Assembly: GCA_964502145.1 (NCBI GenBank)
Contig: CAZCVI010000005.1
Location: 124,001-188,000 of the forward strand
Length of the DNA: 64,000 nucleotides
Reading direction: 5' to 3'
DNA from: CAZCVI01 sp964502145
Lineage (GTDB): Bacteria > Acidobacteriota > Aminicenantia > UBA2199
In this document: positions 25,646-35,200 of the stretch, piece after piece
Position numbering within the stretch: position 1 is the stretch's first letter
How the letters are laid out: each line of letters opens with the position of its first letter
The notes under the pieces: model-generated
What the model was told of the DNA's origin: nothing
Databases searched by the model: none
The model's input: the letters and a program-made list of their open reading frames with translations, nothing else
Position numbers and translations under genes: made by a program

Positions 25646-25674
25646 TATATACCATATTTATTTAGAAATATCAA
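25646..25674 (-). promoter_or_regulatory. Leaderless promoter of the ATPase gene at 25639
   Basis: On the minus strand: TTGATA, 17-bp spacer, TATATA, then exactly 6 nt (TACAGC) and ATG. An extended TGG precedes the -10 box. Confidence 0.6.
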
Positions 25675-25681
25675 TCCATAG

Positions 25682-25856
25682 TTCCGCTACTTTCGCAAAG
25701 AATCCTCCCGCTGAACCGTGATTCGTGGGATTAGGGGATGACCGGGATGTTTAAATCAGATGCCAAGGAATTTTTTCCTGTGAACACAGGCATGCCCGCC
25801 CGCATTTTGTACAATGTTGTCATGGTTTTCCCTGTGATTGGGTGTTTTGCAATATA
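25682..25856. repeat. HicB-gene fragment plus cassette left flank, copy A
   Basis: 25682-25716 is near-identical to part of the hicB-like gene (about 27953-27989: ctactttNgcaaagaatcc). 25716-25856 matches 29188-29330 and forms the upstream flank of the ATPase gene at 25942. Confidence 0.75.
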
Positions 25857-25941
25857 TGGGGTAAAGGATTCCTTGGCACTGCTTTTTTTCTTTATTTCCA
25901 TTCACTTTTGAATATGGTATAATGGACTTAGGTGAACGAAA

Positions 25942-27702
25942 ATGATGACAAAAATGAAAAAACTGCCCATTGGGATATCGGATTTTAAAGATATGGTGAC
26001 TGGTAATTATTATTACGTGGATAAAACACTGTTCATCAAAGATATCATTGATAAAGGCAATAAAATCCTCCTCATCCCCCGCCCCCGGCGCTTTGGAAAA
26101 ACCCTGAACATGTCCATGCTGGGATATTTTTACGACTGCTGCCCGGACATTACTACCGCTGGTTCTTTTTCCATCCTCCCCGCCATAGAAAAGGACGCCC
26201 AACCCCTGAATACTTATAAAAGTTTATTCGATTCCCTGGCTATAAGCCATGCAGGCCAAGAATACCTGGATAAAATGGGCAAATACCCGGTCATTTTTTT
26301 ATCCTTCAGATATATCAAAGAAAATAACTGGGAATCGTGCCTGAGTAAGATAAAAGAGCTTGTTCAGGAAGAGTATTATAAACATTACTACCTTCTCACC
26401 AGTGCTGTCCTGTTACCCCCTGAAATAGAATATTTTAAGAAAATCGTTGATCTAAAAGGAAACCTAGGTAACTATGAAAACAGTTTGCGGAAACTGCTTA
26501 TTTTCTTGAACCGGTTTTACGGTGAACGGGCGGTTATATTAATAGATGAGTACGATGCCCCGATTCATGCCGGGTATAATAATAATTATTATGAAGAGAT
26601 CGTCAATTTCATGCGCAATTTTCTGTGCGGCGGCTTGAAAGATACGGATATATACTTGGAAAAAGGTGTCCTCACGGGTATTATGCGCATTGCCAAAGAA
26701 TCTATTTTCTCCGGTCTCAACAACCCCGGCGTGTTCACGTTACTAGCGCAAGAGTTCAGCGATTATTTCGGGTTCACTGAAACGGAAGTCGAAACCATGC
26801 TGGAGGATTTCCAGGTAATGGATAAGTTTGACCAAGTGCAATTGTGGTATAATGGGTACAGGTTCGGCGATAGGGTCATTTATAATCCTTGGTCTATTAT
26901 CAATTTCTTGGGTAGCGAAAAGAAAGAATTCAAACCTTACTGGATCAATACTTCGGACAATCAGATTATAGAAACCTTGCTCACCCGTGGCGGAAAAGAA
27001 CTCAAGGAAGAATTAGAGCAACTCATCCGTGGCGAGTCTATAGAAAAAGCCATTGATGAAAATATCATCTTAAAAGAAATTACCAAGCGCGAGGATTTAT
27101 TATGGTGTTTCTTATTGATGGGTGGCTACCTGAAACAAACCTCTGAGCGACAAGATGATTTCACGGGAAAAATGTATTATACTCTCTCCATTCCCAATAA
27201 AGAGGTCAGGTTTTCCTATATTGGTATTATTGACCGCTATTTTACCACCAAGATTGAGAACAAAAAATTGGAAATCATGCTCAAAGCATTAATTGAAGGG
27301 GATATCCTTCTTTTTGAACAGATGTTACGAGAGGTTGTGGCGGCTGTATTTAGTTACCACGATTTTGGTCGTGAAGCGGAGAAAGTATACCACGCGCTGG
27401 TCGCTGGTCTGTTGATTTGGATATCTGATACACATGAAGTGAAATCCAACCGTGAATCGGGGTACGGCAGATACGATATTTTGATTATTCCCAAAGAGAT
27501 TACGAAAATTGGTTATGTCATTGAATTTAAATCTGTGAGCCAATATCATAATGAAACAGTAGACACAGCACTTACCGCAGCCTTATCCCAAATCGAGGAA
27601 AAAAAATACGAATCGGAACTGCGAGAACGCGGCATAACCCATATTAAAAAACTGGCCATTGCCTTTTTAGGGAAAGATGTGTTTGTTAAATGTAAAGAAT
27701 AG
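25942..27702 (+). CDS. AAA-ATPase / PD-(D/E)XK nuclease protein (PF09820-PF08011 type)
   Basis: 586 residues. The family opening KLPIGISDFKDMVTGNYYYVDKT is at residues 6-28, followed by a P-loop in RPRRFGKTLNMS (about 48), Walker B VILIDEYDAPIH (about 196) and a C-terminal nuclease domain with RYDILIIPKEI and YVIEFKSVS (about 515-533). Same family as the TIR fusion at 2348 but without TIR. Such proteins are heavily amplified in Aminicenantes and Bacteroidetes. TATAAT and AGGTG lie upstream. Both flanks are duplicated at 29188-29530 without the gene, suggesting it moves or is lost as a unit. Confidence 0.85.
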   Translation: MMTKMKKLPIGISDFKDMVTGNYYYVDKTLFIKDIIDKGNKILLIPRPRRFGKTLNMSMLGYFYDCCPDITTAGSFSILPAIEKDAQPLNTYKSLFDSLAISHAGQEYLDKMGKYPVIFLSFRYIKENNWESCLSKIKELVQEEYYKHYYLLTSAVLLPPEIEYFKKIVDLKGNLGNYENSLRKLLIFLNRFYGERAVILIDEYDAPIHAGYNNNYYEEIVNFMRNFLCGGLKDTDIYLEKGVLTGIMRIAKESIFSGLNNPGVFTLLAQEFSDYFGFTETEVETMLEDFQVMDKFDQVQLWYNGYRFGDRVIYNPWSIINFLGSEKKEFKPYWINTSDNQIIETLLTRGGKELKEELEQLIRGESIEKAIDENIILKEITKREDLLWCFLLMGGYLKQTSERQDDFTGKMYYTLSIPNKEVRFSYIGIIDRYFTTKIENKKLEIMLKALIEGDILLFEQMLREVVAAVFSYHDFGREAEKVYHALVAGLLIWISDTHEVKSNRESGYGRYDILIIPKEITKIGYVIEFKSVSQYHNETVDTALTAALSQIEEKKYESELRERGITHIKKLAIAFLGKDVFVKCKE

Positions 27703-27757
27703 TTGAGGTTGGGTTCAAGATTTTGAAACCCTTCAATAGCTATTCCGATTCCTTCTG
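27702..27757. repeat. Cassette right flank, copy A
   Basis: Begins at the ATPase stop codon; matches 29473-29527 (both contain ggattcaagattttgaa-like and attccgatt). Confidence 0.7.
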
Positions 27758-27786
27758 ATTCAATAGAAAAACTTCATGAAGAACTT

Positions 27787-28041
27787 TTACCGGAGCAATA
27801 ATTTTCCACTATAGTCACTTTCTATATCCGGTTCGGGGATAACCATTTTTTGTTCAATGGAAACTTCCAGCCATAGTTCCATGGCTTCGTGGATATTTTG
27901 ATAAACTTCTTCGTAGGTTTCCCCTTGGGTCATACAGCCTTCCAGTTCCTCTACTTTGGCAAAGAATCCTCCCGCTAAATCCTTTCGGATCACGATAGTG
28001 TATGGAAGGTTCATATAATAAGCGACATTTTTTTGTTCCAT
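27787..28041 (-). CDS. HicB-like antitoxin-family protein
   Basis: 84 residues from ATG 28041 (MEQKNVAYYMNLPYTIVI). The sequence YTIVIRKDLAGGFFAKVEELEGCMTQG... matches the HicB/UPF0150 fold, a partially degraded RNase-H-like domain, with GETYEEVYQNIHEAMELWLE as the typical helix. It lacks the C-terminal DNA-binding domain of many HicB proteins, and no HicA toxin (about 60 residues, double-stranded-RNA-binding fold) is next to it, so it is an orphan. It follows the Rpn-like nuclease gene by 42 bp on the same strand. A 35-bp fragment of this gene is repeated at 25682-25716. Confidence 0.75.
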   Translation of the reverse strand: MEQKNVAYYMNLPYTIVIRKDLAGGFFAKVEELEGCMTQGETYEEVYQNIHEAMELWLEVSIEQKMVIPEPDIESDYSGKLLLR

Positions 28042-28083
28042 ACAGCCACTTCTTTCTGCAACCAAACATGAATCATGGCGACT

Positions 28084-29052
28084 CTAATGAGCAGACATGG
28101 CCAGTTGTTTGATTTCTTCAACGGTGAAACCTAAGGATTTACTGATAATATTTATATCTACTCCAGCTTTTAACAATTTTTTGGCCGCTTTAAGTTCCCC
28201 TTTTTTTATTCCTTGTCTTATTCCTTTTCGCAGGGTATCTCTTTCCCAAATCGGTACGTATTCCATTTTTAATTCCTCCTCTACTTCATGGATTACTTGT
28301 TTAATGCGTTGCTTTAAACTGTCAGGTAAGCGGATGACCCAACTAAAAAAAAACAGAATGATACGAGTTTTGTTTCTTGAAAATTTGAGTTGATAACATT
28401 GTCGGATCAACTCTTTGGTGACCTCGAATTTAGTGTCTTTATCCGCTTTTTTTAACTCAAGGCTTTTTAACTGGGCTCTGACGATCATACTCATTGGATT
28501 GGTGGAGGTTTCGAGCTTTTCACGCAATTGGGGGTTTGTTTTGTAATCCAGTATTTTAACGATGGGTATTTTCATCCGTATTTCAAATCCGAAAAGCTTG
28601 AACTCGTATACATCCTTCCTAAAGTTGGGGTCATCGTCTGTGAGCATGGCCACACTAATCACCGGGATATTTTTATCCATTTCTCTGTCCACGGTCCGGT
28701 AGTAGTAAATAAACATGCGATGCATGAACTCGCTTCTGGGGTCACCTTGCACTTCCATGTGGATGATAATGCCAAGATATTGCAGTGAACCATTAAGGAG
28801 ATGAACTTTCACCACTACATCGGCAATCTTATCCCCGATATTGCTGTCGGGTATGATCTCTTTTAATTCATTGTCCAAGAAGGTGATCTTCTTGGAAAAA
28901 TCAATAGCATCATGTATTTCAGGAAAGAAGAACTGGAGAAAATCTTTGAATAGTTCATGAATCACTTTTTTCCACGCGGAATCATACCTGTTGCGATTGG
29001 ACGCCTTGCGTATCCGGGCGATGCTCTTTGGTCTTAAAGCCAGTTTTTTCAT
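28084..29052 (-). CDS. Rpn/YhgA-family PD-(D/E)XK nuclease
   Basis: 322 residues from ATG 29052 (MKKLALRPKSI). It shows the Rpn pattern: YDSAWKKVIHELFKDFLQFFFP, a core with DKIADVVVKVHL and LGIIIHMEVQGD (D...E-x-Q variant of PD-(D/E)XK), then YYYRTVDREM. The C-terminal GIRQGIKKGELKAAKKLLKAG resembles the helical tail of cyanobacterial and Aminicenantes Rpn-like proteins. Rpn nucleases promote recombination in E. coli. The promoter is leaderless: TTGATC-17-TATCAT-6 nt-ATG, so a longer frame to 29151 would begin upstream of the promoter and is rejected. Confidence 0.75.
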   Translation of the reverse strand: MKKLALRPKSIARIRKASNRNRYDSAWKKVIHELFKDFLQFFFPEIHDAIDFSKKITFLDNELKEIIPDSNIGDKIADVVVKVHLLNGSLQYLGIIIHMEVQGDPRSEFMHRMFIYYYRTVDREMDKNIPVISVAMLTDDDPNFRKDVYEFKLFGFEIRMKIPIVKILDYKTNPQLREKLETSTNPMSMIVRAQLKSLELKKADKDTKFEVTKELIRQCYQLKFSRNKTRIILFFFSWVIRLPDSLKQRIKQVIHEVEEELKMEYVPIWERDTLRKGIRQGIKKGELKAAKKLLKAGVDINIISKSLGFTVEEIKQLAMSAH

Positions 29053-29058
29053 AATGGT

Positions 29059-29087
29059 ATGATAACAGAAAATGATTGAAAGATCAA
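29059..29087 (-). promoter_or_regulatory. Leaderless promoter of the Rpn-like gene
   Basis: On the minus strand: TTGATC, 17-bp spacer, TATCAT, then 6 nt (ACCATT) and ATG at 29052. No Shine-Dalgarno. Confidence 0.6.
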
Positions 29088-29187
29088 GATTGGAAAAAAA
29101 CGAAATGGATTGAAGGGGGAGGAAGATGGGTGAAAAAAAAGGGCCAGGCAAGCAGATGGTGTTAAAGTGGAAGAAAGAAGTATCTGA

Positions 29188-29530
29188 ACCGTGATTCGTG
29201 GGATTAAGGGATGACCAAGATATTCACATCAGATGCCAAACAATCTTTTTCTGGGACTGCGGGCGTTCCCACCCGTATTTTGCACAATGTTGCCATGGAT
29301 TTCCCTGCGATTGGGGGTATTGTGATTTGTTCTTTAAGAATGTCTCTCATGGGGACACGGAGAGAAAGATTAAATGGCTAGGTTATTTATTAAAGCGGCG
29401 TCCCGTCTCATGCCGCCTCTACTATAAAAAAAGCATCCTGCTAACGTATGGGTGGCGGGAGGTGATTGGTGGCGGTGGGTTGAGATTGGATTCAAGATTT
29501 TGAACTCCTACAATATCCATTCCGATTCTG
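29188..29530. repeat. Empty ATPase-cassette scar: left and right flanks without the gene
   Basis: 29188-29330 matches the left flank (25716-25856) and 29473-29527 matches the right flank (27702-27757) of the ATPase gene at 25942, but the 1.76-kb gene is replaced by about 140 bp without resemblance to it. It looks like a sister locus that lost its gene. The stretch also abuts a decayed IS3 element. Confidence 0.65.
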
Positions 29531-29636
29531 GGGCAGGCGAATTTTTTTTCCTCACTGCAAACTCTACAACCTATCTCACTCAGCTCTTTATTACAGGTCA
29601 TGTGAATTAAATCCCGCGCAGCAGGAGATACAGGAA

Positions 29637-30330
29637 AAGCTTGATGAGGTGTATACAGAACATCCATATTATGGGACTCGTCTTCACAGTGAGGCTTTAA
29701 AGCGGGCGGATATCAAATGGGTCGTGGACGTGTGCTTCGGTTAATGAGAACCGTGGGTATTGAAGCCTTGTATCCAAGGAAAAAGTTAAGTGTCCCAATA
29801 AAGATCACAAAATTTATCCCTACCTTTTTAGGGGGGCAGTAGACCGTCCCAATAAGGTTTGGGCGACTGATATCACCTATATTTTCCTGTGTCAAGGGCA
29901 TATATTTTTATTAGTAATTATCGATCCTTATAGCTGCTATATATTGTTCTGGAGAGTCTCCAACACATTAGAAAGTTCCTTTTGTGCTGATGTCTTACAA
30001 GAAGCTATGGCCATTTACGGTGTACCAGAATACTTCAATACGGAGCAGGAATCTCAATTTATAGGGGAACGGTTTGTTGGAGAACTCAAAAAGCAAAATA
30101 TAAAAATCAGTATGGATGGAAAGGATCGAGTCCTGGATAATATCTTTATAGAACGATTTTGGAGAACTCTCAAACATGGGGAGGTGTATATTAAATCCTA
30201 CCAAAATCTGAAGGATTGCAGAGAAAATCTCTTAAACTATTTTAATAAATATAATGACCAGAGACTTCATCAGGGAATCGGCTACTTAACCGCTATTGAA
30301 GCATATTATGAGATGAGGGTAGCATGTTGA
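29637..30330 (+). pseudogene. Decayed IS3-family transposase (DDE integrase)
   Basis: Fragments in different frames recompose an IS3 OrfB: EHPYYGTRLHSEALKRADIK, then RLMRTVGIEALYPRKK, then VWATDITYIFLCQGHIFLLV. The last uninterrupted part (29944-30330) includes PEYFNTEQESQF, ISMDGKDRVLDN and IERFWRTLKHGEVY. The first catalytic Asp (TDITY) and the Glu (IERFW) remain, but the second Asp is Glu (NTEQ for NTDQ). With stops and at least two frameshifts the element is dead. No OrfA or clear terminal repeats were found. It marks past insertion beside the cassette scar. Confidence 0.8.
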
Positions 30331-30449
30331 TGATAAAAAAATATGGGATGCACTTAAAACGTCTGCTAGTTTTGGTCTTGACAAGCAAGACTGTTAAATA
30401 TTTCATTAATACTACTGAGGGGAAATCATTGAAGTCAGAATATTTGAAT

Positions 30450-31100
30450 TTATTGTTTTTGAAAAAAAATTTTTTTTTCATCGGTAAAAGCATTTTCAGA
30501 TGCATTGTCCCATTTGCGTAAAAGATCATCATGAAAATATAGAGGATTAATTTCCATATCGATTTTTTTATAAAAAACGTACATAAAATAGCAAATAACA
30601 AAGCATACCAATGTGATGAGACAAATGATTATCAAAAAACTTATTTCTCCAAATGTCAGTGTATAGATGCTTGAAGAACTTATAATTGCATAGCTAAGGT
30701 CCATAATTACATATGCTCCGATTGCAAAATTTATATATTTCATTATCACCACATATGAATCGCTCCCGGTTGACCATCGGTTCTTTGAAAAAAAATAAGG
30801 CCATATAACCCAGAAGTCTGGTGATTTGAGTTTCTTAGAGATGTCCGCCATACGATAAGAGAATATATATAGCGATCGTGTAAGAGATCCTACCATTTTA
30901 ATCAATACAAATATGAAAAGCAATAAAGCCATATCAACGAATATTTTTAATGGAAAGATGACAGTAAAGGTACTCGTAATTATTAAAACAAATATAGGAA
31001 TAGATACTCCAAAAAAAGTTGCACGCAGTGTCCAAAACGTTTTAAGATTATTATTAATTCCATCGTATTCATGTAATAGCATTTGTTCTTCAATATTCAT
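30450..31100 (-). CDS. Four-TM membrane protein, AT-rich, unknown
   Basis: 216 residues from ATG 31100 (MNIEEQMLLHEYDGINNNL), with AAGGA upstream; an ATG at 31127 lacks one. About 20 soluble residues are followed by two helices (about 24-48 and 54-76), a middle soluble stretch (YRMADISKKLKSPDFWVIWPYF), two more helices (about 119-142 and 153-176), and an acidic C-terminal tail. No family recognised. Base composition is far more AT-rich than neighbouring genes, suggesting recent transfer. Upstream on the same strand lies a broken caspase-like gene, so the pair may be what is left of a protease plus membrane-effector defence unit (inference). Confidence 0.6.
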   Translation of the reverse strand: MNIEEQMLLHEYDGINNNLKTFWTLRATFFGVSIPIFVLIITSTFTVIFPLKIFVDMALLLFIFVLIKMVGSLTRSLYIFSYRMADISKKLKSPDFWVIWPYFFSKNRWSTGSDSYVVIMKYINFAIGAYVIMDLSYAIISSSSIYTLTFGEISFLIIICLITLVCFVICYFMYVFYKKIDMEINPLYFHDDLLRKWDNASENAFTDEKKIFFQKQ

Positions 31101-31178
31101 TTCATTTTTCCTTTTTTCTTTTTGCATGATGAAACCTATTACTTCGAATTATCGCTGTGTGAGTAAAAATAAAATCGC

Positions 31179-31508
31179 TCATTTGCGGGTTATAGGGTGT
31201 AATATCCTTTTTGTTGGGAAAAAAATGCTTTGAATTGCACCCCCATGTGCTGCAATGTAAATTAATGAGAGGTCGTCGTCTTTCGACGCTTGAAGGAAAC
31301 TCTCGATAGATGATTTCATTCGTTTTAGACCGATTCTGCAATCAGGCTTATTAATCAATGTTTCTACACTTTCAAATGAGGCCATCTGTGTAGCAAGGAG
31401 ATTTGAAGACAAATTATTGACGTCACACGAAACTTGGCGTAATCAAAAAATTGTTTTATCAGTATATGATGATGCTCCTATTAAAAGTGTTTTTTGTTGA
31501 TTGATCAT
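31179..31508 (-). pseudogene. Caspase-like (peptidase C14) N-terminal fragment with in-frame TGA
   Basis: AAGGAGG precedes ATG 31508. The frame reads KTLLIGASSYTDKTIF, then TGA (31445-31443), then in the same frame LRQVSCDVNNLSSNLLATQ and DDDLSLIYIAAHGG. This follows caspase-like proteases: ALLIG-x-x-x-Y, a D-V-x-x-L helix, and a beta-strand ending in the catalytic His (AAHG). Homology continues over the TGA without a gap. After the His the frame soon ends (ITRK), with hints of continuation in another frame, and the Cys half is missing. Most likely a pseudogene; recoding of UGA is the less likely alternative. Confidence 0.55.
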
Positions 31509-32192
31509 CTTGCCTCCTTAGTGGCAGTATTTAATCCAGATTAGGTTAAAGACAAGCTACCGCCCTTCGAGATTACCTTTTCCCTACTTCGCAATATCAA
31601 CTCAGTTGTTATCACTCTAAACATATTAATACTTCTGAAAGAATATGTATACCACATCTCTATTATGAAAGTCAATCCATTTCTAAAAAACAGGTATTTA
31701 TACCTATGCATCCGCTTGAGTTTTTTTCTTATGAGTGGTTAAGGAAGTTGGATTATAATAAAAAAACAGGATGCAGTCTCTAACCATATTTAAAACCATT
31801 GATGACCTTTAACTGATATGCATTGTCATCAAAGTGGTGATAAGGGAGGGCCTAGTTTCCAAAACTGATAAAAAAAATACCTTGAAAGAAACTTTCCGAT
31901 TCTTTCCATCCTATACGCTAGGTAGGTATTGTCAAATTATTACCGCTAATATACTTCAAATCTCGCATACAAGGGGGTTCGGCGCGTTTAACGCTTTTCT
32001 CCCCCCTCGCATGGTAATAATTTTCAATATATTAGCAACAAAAAGGGTTGTGGAAGTGTGGGAAAGGCTCAGATTTTCCACATTTCCATGCCCAAAGAAA
32101 TCATCAACACTGTCATCGTCTAAACTCCTTTTTTTTCATGTAACTTTTGACAATACCCTATCATAAACAAATTCAATTATCTTGCCAATATT
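31509..32192. other. Gene-free stretch
   Basis: No convincing gene. One hairpin stands out at 31972-32007 (AGGGGG...CCCCCT around GCGTT-t-AACGC). The rest is AT-rich, consistent with island debris upstream of the helicase promoter. Confidence 0.5.
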
Positions 32193-32221
32193 TTGTAATT
32201 CATTGGCGTATGGTTTATAAT
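32193..32221 (+). promoter_or_regulatory. Promoter of the Snf2 helicase gene
   Basis: TTGTAA, 17-bp spacer, TATAAT; leader of about 30 nt with GGAGG before ATG 32260. Confidence 0.5.
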
Positions 32222-32259
32222 AGAGGATATCGGTATTATCTGCCACGGAGGCACGCGAC

Positions 32260-35200
32260 ATGGAGAATGAGTTTAAAGAGATCATCTTCAATTTGCTGGA
32301 AGAAGATTCGGGTCGTTACCGACTGCAAAATCGCAGCATGGATTACGACAAAGCAATCACCCACGGGGTGATGGGCGAATCAGGAGAACATTACTACTTC
32401 TTTATCTATCGCGACGCTCTGGAAAAACAACCACTCTATGGCGGGGTCTATTTCTTATATAAACCATTTAATATGCTCCGCCCCTTTGAAGTGGGCTTTA
32501 AAGGCGACGCAAGACTGAGAGAACGATGGAGCTTTTACCTGCGCACGGCGGTTTATTTCCTAAAAAAGAATTTCCACGATACCATGTTACTGGTGGGCAA
32601 TGAATCACTGCAAACACTGTACGATGAATTAAAACAATTGGCCCTAACCCACGAAAAAGAAGAAACGACACTCAAAGCGAAATACGAAGACTATGATTTT
32701 AATGTGTTGACACATGAATTCAAAGCCTCGGAAGTGACACTACCAGAACCGGATAAATCGGGCTGCGCGACAGCGGTAAAAGAACTGCTGAAAGTATTAA
32801 CACGAGCAGAAACAGAAACCCTGGATGTGGATGTGTGCAGCGATGCACGTTTGGGTTTGAGTCTGATACTAACGGGACAAACGGGGAGAACGACACGCTT
32901 TCAACCGGTCATTGTGCCACAAAAACGGGATGGTTCACAAGGCACTCCAAAACCAGCGATACGCTCCCAAATGAAGAACTACCACTGGATTGATAAAACT
33001 CCCCACACGCTGACTGAATTCATGGGCCACCTGCACCAATTAAGCGAAGCGAAACGGAAAGATACAGCGCGCATTGATATGGTCAGTCAGATTTATTTCG
33101 GCGCCCTGGTCGATCTGCTTTTTACTATGCCGGATCACTTGACCTTCTGTCAATTAGAGACTCAGGACAACCTGTTCCAACCTTTGAAAAAAATTTCTTT
33201 CACCCGCATGGAAATTCGCTTCGCCCCGATTTACCCGGGGGAAACAATGGGCTTGATGCCCGTGCTTACGGCTGATGATGGTGCCATCGTGGAAGCGGAA
33301 ATGGATTACCATGTTATTCCCTGCGGTGAAAACCGTCTCTTTCTCTTTTTAACTTCCTTTGAAAAGGAATTCTACCTGGCTTCACCTGTGGAAAGTGAAC
33401 TGTTTGCCCCTACACTCCGTTTTTTAGCCCAATTGCAACGTATCACCATGAATGATTTCCCCGCTGTAGTGGAAGCTTTGAAAAAAGCGGCGCCAGCCTC
33501 GCTGTTTGTGCAACGCGAACCACTGCCACTGTTCAATCTGGATTACCTGCCAACACCGGTGCTAAAAATCATGGAAAAAGATACGGAACAAAAGAAACCG
33601 AAACGCCTGGAAGTAGAATTCGACTATACTTCTGGACGAAATTCCTTTCTAATTGAAAACCCCCACATCCGACTGGTCCATTTTCAGGTTAACCGGGAGT
33701 TTGAGACCATGTGTTTGTACCTTTTAAAGAATGATGCACTGCTGAACATGGGCTATGAAAAAGACAGTCATCACGATGTGATTGGTTTTTATTTTACCTT
33801 TAAGCGGGGCGATGATTTGGAATGGTTGATGGAGCATAGTAGTGCGTATTTGTCCCGTGGTTTTCGTATTTACAGTGATCGCCGCAAACAGTTCATCGGT
33901 AAAACGGACAGCGTGTTACGTATCGAAGTGGAGTCGGGCATGCATTGGTTGGATTTTAAACCGTTGTTGTTGAATAACGAGACAGGCGAAACATTCCAAA
34001 TCGAAAACATCGACTTCTTCAATAGTACGATCACGGATAAAAACGGCACGCTGCATTTAATTAAAAAAGAAGATCAAACGAAACTGATCAAACTCTCCCG
34101 TCTGGCGCAACATGTGGGACATACCTACCGCATCCCAGCGCAGAACTATTTTCTGATTGATTCGCTCTATGATTTCCGCCTGGAAAGCCTGCCGCAAATC
34201 AAAGAAGTGCTCAATTCAGCCCGTAATTTGGAAGGTTTTAAACGTATTCCCCACTATCTTCTGGCCACGCAATTCGACGGTATCTTAAGAGTGTATCAAG
34301 AAGCAGGGGTGCGGTGGATGCTCTTCTTAGAACAATACCGTTTATCGGGTTGTCTGGCGGATGATATGGGATTGGGTAAAACAGTGCAAACTCTGGCATT
34401 GTTGCAAACATTAAAAGATGAGAATCGTCTGGCTACTTGTTTGTTGGTGGTGCCTGTTTCTGCTGTGCCCAATTGGGAAGCCGAGATTCGTAAGTTTACC
34501 CCGGAATTAATTGTGTTCCGTCATATGGGTGCCAATCGCAAGCATGATATTAGTTTATGGGTAGAAGCTGATCTGGTGATTACCAGTTATGCGACCCTGC
34601 GCAATGATATTGATATGTTTAAAAATTTTACTTTCCATTATCTTATTTTAGATGAATCCCAGGCCATTAAAAATGCCTCCTCCCAGGTCACCAAGGCGGT
34701 CAAGATTATTAAAAGCAATTTTCGTCTGGCTTTGAGTGGTACGCCGATTGAAAATACGAGCATGGAACTGTGGTCACTCTTTGATTTTTTATTACCCGGG
34801 TTTCTGGGTACGCCGCAGTGGTTTCGCAGTCAATGGGCACTGCCAGTGGAAAAGTACAAGGATACACAAAAAACAGAATTGCTCAAACAGATGGTGTATC
34901 CTTTTATATTGCGCCGCAAAAAGGAAGAGGTAGAAAAAGATTTACCGCAAAAAGTAGAGATGGTGGAAACATTGGACATGGAAGAGGAGCAATTAAAATT
35001 ATATATCACGACAGCCCAGTATTACAGTGACTTTGTGGCGCGTGCGATTGATGAAGAGGGGTTGCAGAAATCTTCTTTTAAAATTCTGGAAGGTATGTTG
35101 CGGTTACGGCAGATTTGTTTATTTCCCAGTCTCGTGAATCCTGAGTTCAGTGCAGTGCCTTCGATTAAATTTGATCATTTCACGGGCATGTTGGAGGATA

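Noticed and set aside
29053..29151. N-terminal extension of the Rpn-like protein to 29151
   Set aside because: It would place the start upstream of the -35 box, and the added residues are not part of the family.
31834..32166. 110-residue frame upstream of the Snf2 helicase
   Set aside because: No Shine-Dalgarno, odd composition and a large hairpin inside; no resemblance to known proteins.
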